A DNA stretch of 64,000 nucleotides, taken from contig CM053256.1 of NCBI GenBank assembly GCA_028583405.1, positions 16,026,107 to 16,090,106 on the forward strand. The letters run 5' to 3'. Numbering within the stretch: the stretch's first letter is position 1; each line of letters begins with the position of its first letter. The stretch comes from Pogonophryne albipinna (Eukaryota; Chordata; Actinopteri; Perciformes; Artedidraconidae). The translations under genes were made by a program, and so were the position numbers. The notes below the pieces were generated by a model that worked only from the letters and a program-made list of their open reading frames with translations, did not search any database and was not told where the DNA came from. This document shows, one piece after another, positions 18,211 through 34,421 of the stretch.

Positions 18211-18269
<59 letters not shown>
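18211..18269. repeat. (CTG)n trinucleotide array
   Basis: About 20 uninterrupted CTG units, then TTTGCTGCTG. Not inside any recognised reading frame. Confidence 0.97.
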
Positions 18270-18272
<3 letters not shown>

Positions 18273-19702
18273 CTGCTGTTCTTCCCCTCCAGTGACGCTA
18301 GATAACAGCATGCAGCTAGACAAAGTAATCCACCATAAAAATACTGTTAGAGCTACCCAGAGATAGCTAAACGCTGACAGAGGAGGAGGCGAGGAAGGAG
18401 GAGATAGATAGATGTGGATGAGGAGGGGTTATGGGGTGGTGGAAATGGAGGAAAGAGAGTTAAAGAATGGGATGTAGAGATAAAGGGAGAGGGGGGAAAA
18501 AGAGAGGGCACAAGTGGACGAGAGATGAAGCAATGGGAGATGAAGAGACAAAGAAGGAGGATGAGGAGCTAAGTGTGGAAAAGTGACCATTTCTCTGCTT
18601 GTTTGTGTGCTCCAGACTTGGATTACAGCAGCTGAATTCCCCCAGAAACCCCAGACAATGGTTGATTGATGGTAAGGGGTGGTGGGGGGGAGCACAACAT
18701 CAGGAGGAAGGAGAAAGGGGATATGGGAAGAGGAAGGGAGCAAGAGTTTTCCTCTTTCTTTCCTGCTGTCTCATCCTCTGGCTTTCTGTTTTTGCTGGCT
18801 CCCTCTCTCCCCCCCCCTCTCTCCCTCTCACTCTGTCTCTGACTCCAGACAGTGTTGAATGTAGGTCACCATGTCTGGAAGCTCCTCTCTGTCTCTCTCC
18901 CTCCCTCCATTCATTCATTCCACCGTTCTTTGCCTCTCCTTCTCCTCCACTGGGGCTGCGATTTGTCCGGGCTGGGTGCCGCTTGCTGGGCAGCTCTCCT
19001 AGCCGGATACCGCTGCACTGGATATGATTTATATTGCATATGGAATCTGCACAATCACAAGGCCCGGCTGCATCTATATCCAGGAATGAGAGCGGGAGAT
19101 TTCCATCGTTTTATCAGCAGTAGCACCCAGGTGGAAAATAAGGATAGCCAGAGACCATGGGGTCATCTGCTGAGTGCTTTTATACAAGAGCAGGGAGAAA
19201 CCTTTGGCATTGCTCCTGCATTCTCACGCCAATCCAAAAAATAGACCCATGGAAAATTGCACGTTCGCTCGCTTCCAAAAATCCACAACATAGGTCCAAA
19301 TCTTCTTTTCTTTCGTCCAACTTTGTGTGTGTCTCTTTTTTGGCTGCCAGGTTGAGTTGCGCATATTCCTTTCGTAGTGATGATACTCAAAATGTCTTGA
19401 AGCAACTTTCAGCACAGAGATAGGACAGGAAAACCAAAAATCCCTGAAACGACGGCTGGATGTTACAGAAGCTCTTCGTTTAAAATATACCGAAACGTTG
19501 TACTGTCTTGCTTTTGCCCGCTACTCGTCTCTTCCCTTCCAAAAAAGATGGGAGTGGAGCAGGGAAGAGTGTGTGTGTGTGTGTGTGTGAGTGTGTGTCT
19601 GCTTCCCCTGCCTGCCGCAGTGCAGAGCGACTGGCTTGGAGAAGTGAGGGAGGCAAAACGCAGACTGTTGCTAACTCTGTGGTGGCAGACTGGCAGAAAG
19701 TG
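18270..19702. other. Non-coding, purine- and pyrimidine-rich; possibly transcribed
   Basis: 18360-18600 is GA-rich and 18740-18960 CT-rich. 18960-19150 has mixed composition with GC-rich patches resembling exon or promoter sequence, but no open frame with a known domain and no convincing splice pair was found. A short TG array lies at 19569-19598. Confidence 0.35.
19181..19302 (+). repeat. Local direct duplication, longer copy
   Basis: This 122-base segment (from 'tatacaagagcagggagaaa' to 'taggtccaaatc') recurs in the same orientation at 20288-20371. The downstream copy lacks 38 internal bases (19201-19238), flanked by AAA microhomology. The shared parts appear identical. Confidence 0.9.
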
Positions 19703-19726
19703 TTTGTGTGTGTGAGAGAGTGTGTG

Positions 19727-19778
<52 letters not shown>
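19703..19778. repeat. (TG)n microsatellite
   Basis: Interrupted TG array (GAGAG and CG variants at the left, pure TG at the right). Confidence 0.95.
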
Positions 19779-19779
<1 letters not shown>

Positions 19780-19878
19780 AATCAGCTGAGGACATCAATC
19801 AACTATCAATCATTGTCACCCACAGTCTTTAGTCACAACAAATAACTGGGTTTGGACACAGCAGTCATCAGCTCAGCG

Positions 19879-20045
<167 letters not shown>

Positions 20046-20287
20046 TACAAGATGACCGTCAACAATACTAATCACTATAACAAAGAATTTTGCTTAGTCA
20101 CTCTTTCTATTACACTCCACATATCTTCCCGATGTACAATCTAACCCTTTGCTTTACCTTAAGTTCTAATTCAAGTCCAAACCTCTTAGAGCAGAGCAAC
20201 CTGGAGAATGTATTCTAAAGGGAAGAACATGTGTTCACACAGGACCTTAGCTCATGTTTACCTGATTCAGACGCAGATGCTTCTTCT

Positions 20288-20371
20288 TATACAAGAGCAG
20301 GGAGAAAAAATAGACCCATGGAAAATTGCACGTTCGCTCGCTTCCAAAAATCCACAACATAGGTCCAAATC
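20288..20371 (+). repeat. Local direct duplication, shorter copy
   Basis: 84-base copy of 19181-19302 with the 38-base internal block missing. It lies about 1.1 kb downstream in direct orientation. Confidence 0.9.
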
Positions 20372-23891
<3,520 letters not shown>

Positions 23892-26800
23892 GTCCCAGGA
23901 GTAACGGTGGAAGAGATAAGGTGACACCATGTCTCTCTGATACCTGGTTTCTGTCAGAGCTCGGTGACAACTGGTCACCTCTGACTGGACACACACTCAG
24001 TCAAACTCACACACACATACACAAATACATATGTAAATACACACCGATGAGCTTACCCAAACATGCAGACTTCACACATCTGCCCACTCACACAAACAAA
24101 TACATGTGCAGATGAACTCGCAGGTATATGCAGACAAATACATAAATGCATATAAATGAACACAGAGGCATACAAATCCTACTGTTCACACATTCATTTC
24201 AGATTTGAGCCACTCGACAACCTTGCATGACAGATAGGAGTAGTCTCTGCGGTGGCATGTCACCTACTGCAATGACAGAACAAGGTGCCTCACACTGTGT
24301 CACTTTCCACATGAAGGTCAGATGCCAAATGTCATAAGTACTTTAATATGCATGTGCCACATGAAGTGTGTAGCAGTGTTAACTCTCAGAATGACAGCGA
24401 GAGTATTATTCCTTTGTTGGCAACCTGAGCCTTTAACACCCTGCTACAGCCTGTTCATTATGTCCTTCTGTCGCTCTTTAAGGATCAAACTTCTCAGATA
24501 TAAACACATTAAATTACACGGTATTGTAATTGTGAAACTGTCAGAATGTAATTGGATTGTTACTGCTGAAAGATTTCGATCCAATATACCAGAATTGGAC
24601 AAAATATAATAAGCATTCATTCAATCTAATGCAATGCAATACGACAACCATGAATAGAGCTTATACTGTGTATATTTTTTATAAAACTACGTCTAAGAAA
24701 ATGAAGATAAGTATGGATCATTTGCATACTTCTTCCTTTGGAGCAGACTATTTAAGTAGCTCATATATTGTTAATTATGTACTATTGACATGCTGTATTG
24801 AATGCCACTCAGACTCCATCTCTTTACATAGAGATGTAGTATGTACTGTATGTTCAAAGTTACACATGCCTCAGAAGCCAGCAGTGTTGCTATGCAACAA
24901 GCACATTTTGGGGAAATAAAATGATTCTGCAAGACATGAAATCTACTAAAGTAAACACTTGTTTCACAATGTATGGAATTATTGATGCTGAAACTTTCCC
25001 TCAACAAAATAGTCATTAAAAAGTGGAAGTTAAAATCATAACCTTTTAACATTGTGCGAATATAAAATTAATGTTTAAATGCAGTGATCATACATAGTGG
25101 TTTGTCACACATTTACCTGCCAAATGTGTTTGTCTGCATTTCCCTTAATCACTACCTTGGTAGTTTAGCCAGGCCTGTATTTGCTCTTCCATACAGAAAC
25201 AACCTTTAAATGCGACAGATGTTCAAATTCACCTTGCTGAACTTCACAAATCAAAGCTGGGCCACTAATAATGAGCTCTTGTCAGTTGAGAAAGAAGAGC
25301 GATTGTGGGGGTAAAATAAGTGTACACACACGCGCGCACATACACACACTGCAAATCATTAACAGCTAAGCTAGGGTCATACTTTGCAGCTGCTCTTTCG
25401 GGATAAGATAAGACTTTGACTGCTGAGAGTGCATGTGTGTGTGTTCTTGTGTGTGTATTTATGTCTGCATCTTTGTCTGTATCTGTGCTTGAAAACACCT
25501 GTTCAAACAAAGCTTTAGAAATACGACTGAATAAATACATTTCATATATACAGTAACCGGCCATCTGTCCGTTAGGGTTGTAAAAGACCGTGTTGTTAAC
25601 ATTGACTTTGATGACAGTAAAACATAATAAATCACACAGCATCATTATATACTTTAGTTTACTGATACATGCTTTGGGGCCCATTGTCATGCGAGGACAT
25701 AATGTTTTCATGAGGTTTTTTTCCCTCGCCTCAAACCTGCAGAAGGCAGTCATCAAATCACCCATTGCAATTTTGTCGTCATTGTTTTGCATCCACCTGG
25801 TAACATTGCACAGTATACATGTGTTTGGTGAATGTCCATCCACATACATCTGTCCATCCACATACATCTGTCCAAATAACATGAGCCCCTTCCCATTCTT
25901 GTTTCAACTTCATCGTACTGTCTTCAACCAGTAGACAGCTGTAAATGCGCCATTTTTCCAAATTTCAATTATAGCAGTCATGCTGTGAAGGCAGAGTAAA
26001 GACTTTTTATTCTCAGCAGCATCTCTAATCCAAAGCCTTCATATACGGCACAATGCCTTCTCTTTCTGCTGATTAAATCCCTTTACAGCCACTGCAGGAG
26101 GCAGGTATGTGGTCCACCTGCAGTCTCTCATTGGAATGGCTTTGTCAGAGTTTGATTATACACACTGGATCCATCGGTTAACTCACGATTACCTATTGAA
26201 CCACCAACATCAAGCAGTTGCCAAATAGCCATGCACATGTCTGCGCGTGTGTGCATCAAACTGGTATGTTACTGGTATTTTTCACAGCATGCAAGTTTGT
26301 GCTTTAAAATAATCTACATCCATGAGATTCATGGGGACAAAAAAAGTCCTGAAACAATTAAAACTTTTCTCTCTCCTCTACATCTCTAACACCTCTTAGT
26401 CTATCCATTCTCCCCAACCCCTCAGTACTCTCAATAGCACAACAGCGGGTAAGCAGGGGCAACCTCTGCATGTGTCTTTTTCATTTTAATGGGTGTGACT
26501 AAAGTAGCGCCTGAAGCATCATATTTTTAATTGCGATAGAGGCCGACCTGTGGCTGTGATGAACAGCATGGTGTGGTAGAGTAGAATCATAATTGTTAAT
26601 ATAAATGCATTGCAATATGCTAAGGCAGTCGATTACATACACACAATCATTTCACTTTAATATATCCCCATATTTCAAAAGCATCTTTTCACTATTATCT
26701 TTCTTGTTTTTTTATGTTTTTTTTCCTCATATTTGACTTATCTTTAAATATGACCCTTTGGTTTTGTCAATTTCTTCAGTCACAAGTTAATTTCTTTAGA

Positions 26801-27688
26801 TAAACATCTTTTTGTAATGTATCCTCTAGTTGTAATTCAAAGTTCTAGCAGGCTAAACTCTAAGCATGGTTTGTGACAGCCGGTCAATATAGCTCCATAA
26901 ATAATTAATATGGGAAGATTTCAAGTTTTCATGAAACTGACTGGATGTACTCTGAGTGGGCGGGTGACCATATGGTGTCAGTGTTCTGAATAACAGATGA
27001 CCTCAGATCAGATTTATCTTGAAAGGGATGTGGGGAGGGAAATTAAAGTTAGATGGGGGTGCTTTGGCAACACTGTTCATCTAAAACATTCATGCCAATA
27101 AATGAAGCTGAGCTAAACTGTAGGGAGAGGCAGAGAGCGGATACAGGATGAATGAGAGAAGAGAGAGTCAGGCAGAAAGGGGGAGCGCAGTGAGAGATAA
27201 AGAGCAAGACTTCCTTCTCCACTGTAAGACAAATCAAGTTCTTCACCAAAAAACAACTTACATACTAGGAGTTTGACACACTCTCCCACCTAGAAAAATG
27301 CAATAGTTACTGAAATAAATTTAAAGATTGACAATATGCTGCAGCCTGAGGTAAACACCATTAAGTTCTCTCGTAAAAGTTGTCTCCCATTTTCCGGCGC
27401 TGTGGTACATGAACAGGGATTTGAGCATTATTAGAATGTACTATCATACAAAACTAACAGTTAATATGCTGTATAAAATACCACCAGACTACATTTCTTT
27501 TTAAATTTGCTGATCTTTGATAAATATACTTGATCCAAACTCGACAAAAATAAAATAAAACACATCAAACTCATCTTTGATAGTCTTTTTGCTAATCCAA
27601 CAATCACTGGCTCTGACTTTTCACTGGCTAAGATTTAAGAAGAGGGAATAAATAAGACTGAACCGTAATAACAAAAGATTAAACCACT
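23892..27688. other. Non-coding DNA, no gene recognised
   Basis: The longest open segment, 25265-25882 on the minus strand (205 codons), includes a histidine/threonine run from CA repeats and a tandem 12-base duplication, and shows no domain; I do not call it. A POU octamer ATTTGCAT occurs near 24719. A tandem pair of 'catccacatacatctgtc' lies at 25838-25871. Confidence 0.4.
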
Positions 27689-27870
27689 ATTACATTACAT
27701 TACATTGCATTTAGCTGACGCTTTTATCCAAAGCGACTTACAATAAGTACATTCGACCAGGAAGACACAACCTTGAAGAAAACAGAATCATATAAGTACA
27801 TCAGGTTTCATAGAGCCAAACATTTCAAGTGACATTGAGATGTTTACTGTGATGTGAAACGTGACACACC
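27689..27870. mobile_element. Dispersed fish repeat with (ATTAC)n edge
   Basis: Starts with four tandem TTACA-type pentamers and continues 'ctgacgcttttatccaaagc' then 'gacttacaataagta', text found very widely in fish genomes as part of a short interspersed or LINE-tail repeat. The right boundary is unclear and no target duplication was found. Confidence 0.5.
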
Positions 27871-28997
27871 AGGATATCCAAGGAAGAAAGACTACTCATC
27901 TACTGCCAAGGACTCTATGGCTATATGCTTATAACGTTTAAATCTGAATATACGTGCTAATATTTTGTAAAAAAAAATCTCATTATTTATTTATTTATGA
28001 TCTTTTAATTACTTGCCCAAACTGACTCTTTGGATATTGTATGTAAAGTTGAGCAGTGAAGTGTGGTATATGTGCATTGAACATAACTGTAATGGCCCAT
28101 TTATTTTTTAACTTTTCAAACTGTGTAAACCTTGTAAAACAAGGCAAAAGTAAGTTTAATGATGATCATTGTCATGAAGCACATTTGAAATGGGAGCGGG
28201 GCAAGATTAGTAGTTAGTAAAGTGAAGTAGGCCTACAGGGGGAGGGGCAGAGTACAGAGAGAGAAAGAGAGAGTTAGGACAGACAAAGAAAGGGAGAGGG
28301 GGGGGTGTCGAGTGAGAGCACCCAAAAGAACACCTGTTGAGATTAGGGTTGGCACGCGACCCACTCACACTCGCGTGGCAGCTGCACCTCACTGGAACAA
28401 TGGCAGTAAAAGAGAGAGACAGAGAAAGCGAGAGGAAAGTTTGAATGCACTACTTATCCTTTCAGGTCATGTGTGCGTGTGTGTGTGTGTGTGGCATACT
28501 AATGTGTGCACTGGGAGAGGGAGGGAGAGACAGGGACAGAAAGAAAGAAAGAGAGACAGAGAAGTGTGGGCAGTCAAGAAAAAAAGACGTGTTTTCAAGT
28601 TAACTACTAGGTGAAAGGTCTTATTTGTCTTTGGGTTGTAGAATGGGACAGAACAGAGGACACCTGCTCAAGGTAGTGAATACGGTGTTGGTTTAAAAAG
28701 CCTGCCAGCTGTCACAGGTGCACTGAGTTCTGAAGAGTTTGTTAGAGAAGAGAAGTATGAAGAAGAAGCACTACATTTAATTAAGTGTGTTCATACTGAT
28801 CTAAACATATTCTCATTGAGATGTTTTTCACTTCAATAAATATGTAAAATACTTATTGAATGCTTTAAAGTCCTTTTCCATCTATAGCCTATAGCATATG
28901 CTCTAAAACGTTTTCCGGCAGTCTCTTATTAAAATGGCATTTAGGAGGGCTGTGAGTTTATGAGTTAACATTCTTATTTCCATTGCAGTTCTGCTCC
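27871..28997. other. Non-coding DNA with GA-rich tracts
   Basis: GA-rich patches at 28240-28305 and 28410-28565 and a short GT run at 28470-28492. No gene recognised. Confidence 0.4.
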
Positions 28998-29289
28998 ATG
29001 AACACTAGGGGTGTAACGGTACACGTACCCGTACCGAAATTATTCGGTACGGGCCCTTCGGTTCGGTACACGTGTGTACCGAAGTGTACCGAACGAATAT
29101 AACGTTAAACGTAAAAAATTGAGAACGTGAACAACTTCTTGGAAGTAATCTCAGGTGCTGCGTCGCAGCATTCAGAGTAATTTGCTCCCATTGTGTTCAA
29201 CGCGTCATAGAGCGAGCAAGTCATTTCATTGGACGAGCTGGTCAGAGGGATGCGTTCAAATGTAGTCAGTAATTTGAGGAACTGTCGAA

Positions 29290-29778
29290 ATGGCGAACGC
29301 AGATAAAGTTGAGCTCGAAAATCCTCCAGCATCATTGAAGTCTCCGGTTTGGGAACATTTTGGTTTCGCAGTTACGCACAAGGATGACGGACAAAGACAG
29401 GTGGACCGAACCAAAGCTGTTTGTCGGCATTCTTCAACTAAAATTGGTTACGCGGCTGGCAATACATCAAACTTGCACACTCATTTGAAAAGGCATCACC
29501 CGAACGTGAATATCACCGGTACCAAAAGAAAAAAGACTGAAGTGCAAACCCAACTCCCACTAGCATTTAAGCCTCCACCACTCGCAAAAAGTTCAGACCG
29601 AGCCAAAGCTATTACAAACGCCAAATATCCTCATGTTGCCATGTTAGCAAAGCGCTACCTGGCTGTATCTGCTACCTCTGTCCCTAGCGAGAGGGTGTTC
29701 TCCACAGCAGGAGACATTGTTAGTGCCAGCAGATCTGCCCTTTCGGCAAGCAATGTGGACAAGTTCATCTTTCTTTAA
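29290..29778 (+). CDS. BED-finger / hAT C-terminal fusion protein (deleted transposase)
   Basis: A 162-codon frame starting at an ATG in 'gaaatggcgaac'. Residues 17-71 form a BED-type zinc finger: VWEHFGF, then C45-R-H-S48, then a histidine cluster 63-70. The second metal ligand is Ser48 here, while the other copy of the element has Cys, so this finger is probably impaired. Residues about 118-162 match the hAT dimerisation tail (AKRYLAVSATSVPSERVFS, then R and L spacing, then VDKFIFL). The roughly 400-500 residues of RNase H-like catalytic core normally between these parts are absent, so it cannot be a working transposase. If expressed it might bind element ends or dimerise with a full-length transposase; this is inference. 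No host promoter is evident. Confidence 0.7.
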   Translation: MANADKVELENPPASLKSPVWEHFGFAVTHKDDGQRQVDRTKAVCRHSSTKIGYAAGNTSNLHTHLKRHHPNVNITGTKRKKTEVQTQLPLAFKPPPLAKSSDRAKAITNAKYPHVAMLAKRYLAVSATSVPSERVFSTAGDIVSASRSALSASNVDKFIFL

Positions 29779-29832
29779 ACAAACATGAAAATACAATGAC
29801 AAGCAAGTCATAATGTCAAACTGGCTGCTTAG

Positions 29833-30133
29833 GTACTAGTACAGTACAGTTCAAATACAGATTATTTCAGTTCATCGAAATGCTGCACCTTAATGTTTAT
29901 TTTATTATATTTTATATTTATTTCAGTGAATATTCATAGTTTAATAATAATTAAAAACCCAAAACAATACATTTTTGTTTTGTGAGTACTAGTACAGTAA
30001 AGTTCAAATACAGATTATTTTAGTTCATCGAAATGCTGCACCTTAATGTTTATTATATTATATTTTGTATTTATTTGAGTGAATACATTATTCACAGTTT
30101 AATAAAAAATAAAAAAATGTGATGTTTTGTGAT
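29833..30133. repeat. 153-bp direct duplication inside the hAT element
   Basis: Unit 1 begins at 29833 and unit 2 at 29986, both with 'gtactagtacagta'; they continue alike through 'catcgaaatgctgcacctta' and AT-rich text. The same duplication with the same 153-base period is present in the second element (57777 and 57930), so it predates both insertions. Confidence 0.85.
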
Positions 30134-30465
30134 AATTTTTTCTGCTGTACCGAAAACGTACCGAACCGAACCGTGACCTAAAAACCGAGGTACGTACCGA
30201 ACCGAAATGTTTGTGAACCGTTACACCCCTAATGAACACACAAATTGGAGCCCAATTACTCATTGCTTTACTTGGATGCACTGCAGATATGAGGCCATAT
30301 TGAATATAATTGTACCCAGTGAAATGCATCCATAACATTGGTGACTATGCTTTCATACTAATTTCCCAGTGGTGATTCAAGTCACCTCTGACTCTCCTTC
30401 CATTTAAACGCAGAACACCTGACCATATATCACATCCACTCTTTTCCTTTTCTTTCTCTCTCTCT

Positions 30466-32470
<2,005 letters not shown>

Positions 32471-32605
32471 CCAATCAGAGCCAAGAGGGGCGTGAATTTG
32501 GCACAGAGGCAGGGTAGCGACAGCACAGGATTGGTGGATTTTTATCGCCGTTGTATCTCCGGGAAGGGATAAATACAAGCAAGGGGGGCCGGGACTGGAG
32601 GGCTG
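32471..32605 (+). promoter_or_regulatory. Probable sox4 core promoter
   Basis: CCAAT lies at 32471-32475 and an inverted CCAAT (ATTGG) at 32530-32534; ATAAATA at 32569-32575 is TATA-like and is followed about 25-35 bases later by a GC-rich 'ggggggccgggactggag', a reasonable start region near 32600. The spacing of the CCAAT boxes (about 100 and 40 bases upstream of the TATA-like box) is typical for a vertebrate promoter. The transcription start is inferred and not observed. Confidence 0.5.
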
Positions 32606-32631
32606 CTTGAAACTCGACTGCAGGTCTGCAG

Positions 32632-32700
32632 ATGGAAGGCGAACAGTGTAACTCTAGGCTTCTTTTTTTCCTCCCCAGCATGCATGGCTTTTGTTTCTAG
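32632..32700 (+). other. Upstream ORF 1 in the sox4 leader (22 codons)
   Basis: ATG at 32632 opens a 22-residue frame ending in TAG at 32698-32700, followed 17 bases later by another upstream ORF. It overlaps a splice-acceptor-like pyrimidine tract ending in CAG at about 32678, so its inclusion in mRNA depends on the true start and splicing of the leader. Function unknown. Confidence 0.4.
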
Positions 32701-32717
32701 AAGAGGGGACAGAGCTG

Positions 32718-32846
32718 ATGCAGAGAAAAGCACTTACCTACACACAGTACTTCGGAGCCCTTTTTAAGTGCCCGGGTGCTCAGTGTGGCATTCAGTCTGC
32801 GCTCTGCAGCTGCATCATAGACTATGTTCAGTCCCCACACGGCTGA
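32718..32846 (+). other. Upstream ORF 2 in the sox4 leader (42 codons)
   Basis: ATG at 32718 in 'gctgatgcagag' opens 42 codons and stops with TGA at 32844-32846. A third, 11-codon ORF starts inside it in another frame near 32824. Such ORFs would reduce scanning to the sox4 start; whether the peptide is conserved is untested. Confidence 0.4.
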
Positions 32847-33173
32847 ATTTGTTTTATAACACAGAAGGAAGAGACTGAGAGGGACAGATAACAGGGTACT
32901 CAGTGGAGAGGGCTTTACTGTCCGTGTTGTTTTAACACCCACAGAACCTGGAAATTGAAGTTTTTTTTACACATCTAGCCTTTTTAAAGGCTACGCTGGA
33001 CTGTTATTGAGTTCACTGCACATCTCAGGAGTGAATTATTTCTTGCGCGTGTTTTTTGCCCAGCTCAAACTGTGAAGAGGAGCAGAAAAGAGCTGAGTTT
33101 GCTTTAAAGTGAATCGGAGGACCAAGGAGAGAGCAAGTACACTGCTCTGCCTTTGAGTGTATATCTGGACAAC

Positions 33174-34421
33174 ATGGTGCAGAAAATGAGCCACACGGAG
33201 AGCACCGCCGAGGCGCTCTCCTTTTTCGCCGGGGATTCGAGCTCTGATTCCGGGGCGTGCATGGACCTGGACCCGGCTGCCTCGCCTCTTTCCCCGGGCT
33301 CCACGGCTTGTTCGACTGCCGGGGACAAGCTCGCAGAGAACCCGGCATGGTGTAAAACTCCCAGCGGCCACATCAAGAGACCCATGAATGCGTTTATGGT
33401 GTGGTCACAGATAGAGAGGAGGAAGATCATGGAGCAGTCCCCGGACATGCACAACGCTGAGATCTCCAAGAGGCTGGGGAAGCGGTGGAAGCTGCTGAGA
33501 GACAGCGACAAGATCCCCTTCATCAGGGAGGCAGAGCGGCTCAGACTCAAGCACATGGCGGACTACCCCGACTACAAGTACCGGCCCAGGAAGAAGGTTA
33601 AGTCAATCGTCTCCAAGCCTGGCAGTATCGGAGACAAGGCAGAGAAACTCAACAGTAGCTCTCTCAACACCAGCACTAAGACATCCTCATCTTCCAGGAA
33701 GAATGGATCCAAATCACCCAGCAGCAGCAGACCCCACAAATCACTTTTCGGGAGCAGCAGCAGTAGCACCAAAGCATCACCTTTTGCCTCTGAGCACACA
33801 TCAGAGCACCACCATAACTCTCTCTACAAGTCGAAATCTGTCTCCTCAGCAGCCAAGCAGATACCGGATGCCAAGAAGCCCAAGCGGGTTTACGTCTTCG
33901 GCAGCAGCGGGACCAACTTGAGCGTCAGCCCCCCTTCCTCGGTTGTGGTCCCCGCCAGCCCAACACTCAGCAGCTCGGCGGAGTCCAGCGACCCGCTCAG
34001 CCTGTATGAGGACGCGGCCAGCGGTAGGGAGGAGGGAGCAGACTCCCCCGGCAGCAGCGGCAGCCTGGGCGGATCTTCGGCGCGAAACGGCGGGCACACA
34101 TACAGCAGTCGGCGGACTTCCTCACCAACTCCCTCCGGCTCTCACTCCTCCGCCTCGTCCCACTCTTCCTCCTCGTCTTCCTCGGAAGATGAAGAGTTTG
34201 AGGACGACATGCTCGACATTAACCCGAGCCCCAACTTTGATAGCATGTCGATGGGGAGCTTTGGCTCCTCGGTTCTGGACAGGGACTTGGATATGAACTT
34301 TGAGTCTGGCTCCGGGGGTTCCCACTTCGAGTTCCCCGACTACTGCACGCCCGAAGTCAGCGAAATGATCTCCGGGGACTGGCTGGAGTCCACCATCTCC
34401 AACCTGGTGTTCACGTACTAA
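33174..34421 (+). CDS. sox4: Sox4, SoxC-group HMG-box transcription factor
   Basis: Single-exon gene for a 415-residue nuclear DNA-binding activator; SoxC proteins bind CTTTG-type sites and promote neuronal, cardiac and mesenchymal progenitor programmes. The start at 33174 gives the MVQ opening typical of SoxC proteins; the frame is open a few codons upstream but without ATG. Residues about 67-138 are the HMG box ([19 protein letters not shown] ... YKYRPRKK), with basic nuclear-localisation stretches at both ends. The middle is serine-rich; KRVYVFG (237-243) is a SOX4-type motif. An acidic patch EDEEFEDD (338-345) precedes the C-terminal transactivation region ending [19 protein letters not shown]... 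and LVFTY. VWSQ in the box and [12 protein letters not shown] at the end favour Sox4 over Sox11. Human SOX4 is longer because of Gly/Ala runs absent here. Intact; sox4a versus sox4b is not resolved. Confidence 0.97.
   Translation: MVQKMSHTESTAEALSFFAGDSSSDSGACMDLDPAASPLSPGSTACSTAGDKLAENPAWCKTPSGHIKRPMNAFMVWSQIERRKIMEQSPDMHNAEISKRLGKRWKLLRDSDKIPFIREAERLRLKHMADYPDYKYRPRKKVKSIVSKPGSIGDKAEKLNSSSLNTSTKTSSSSRKNGSKSPSSSRPHKSLFGSSSSSTKASPFASEHTSEHHHNSLYKSKSVSSAAKQIPDAKKPKRVYVFGSSGTNLSVSPPSSVVVPASPTLSSSAESSDPLSLYEDAASGREEGADSPGSSGSLGGSSARNGGHTYSSRRTSSPTPSGSHSSASSHSSSSSSSEDEEFEDDMLDINPSPNFDSMSMGSFGSSVLDRDLDMNFESGSGGSHFEFPDYCTPEVSEMISGDWLESTISNLVFTY

Larger units (their letters stand above)
28998..30239 (+). 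mobile_element. Non-autonomous hAT element, copy 1
   Basis: The element spans 29006-30231 (1226 bp) and is flanked by a perfect 8-bp duplication ATGAACAC (28998-29005 and 30232-30239), the hAT target length. Its ends are inverted copies of TAGGGGTGTAACGGT (29006-29020 / 30217-30231). Both ends carry many GTACCGAA motifs in both orientations, probable transposase-binding sites. Inside, a 489-base open frame encodes a BED finger joined directly to a hAT C-terminal segment, so the catalytic middle of the transposase is missing. The right half has a 153-bp direct duplication. The same structure recurs at 56966-58178. It lies about 3 kb upstream of sox4. Confidence 0.92.

Noticed and set aside
25265..25882. 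205-codon open segment on the minus strand
   Set aside because: Contains repeat-derived runs, no known domain, and no supporting context.
33153..33173. Extended Sox4 start upstream of the MVQ methionine
   Set aside because: The extra codons have no ATG (first codon is TTG); SoxC proteins start with MVQ, as at 33174.
33174..34421. Calling the gene sox11 instead of sox4
   Set aside because: The HMG box reads VWSQ (SOX11 has VWSK) and the C-terminus reads [12 protein letters not shown], both matching SOX4.
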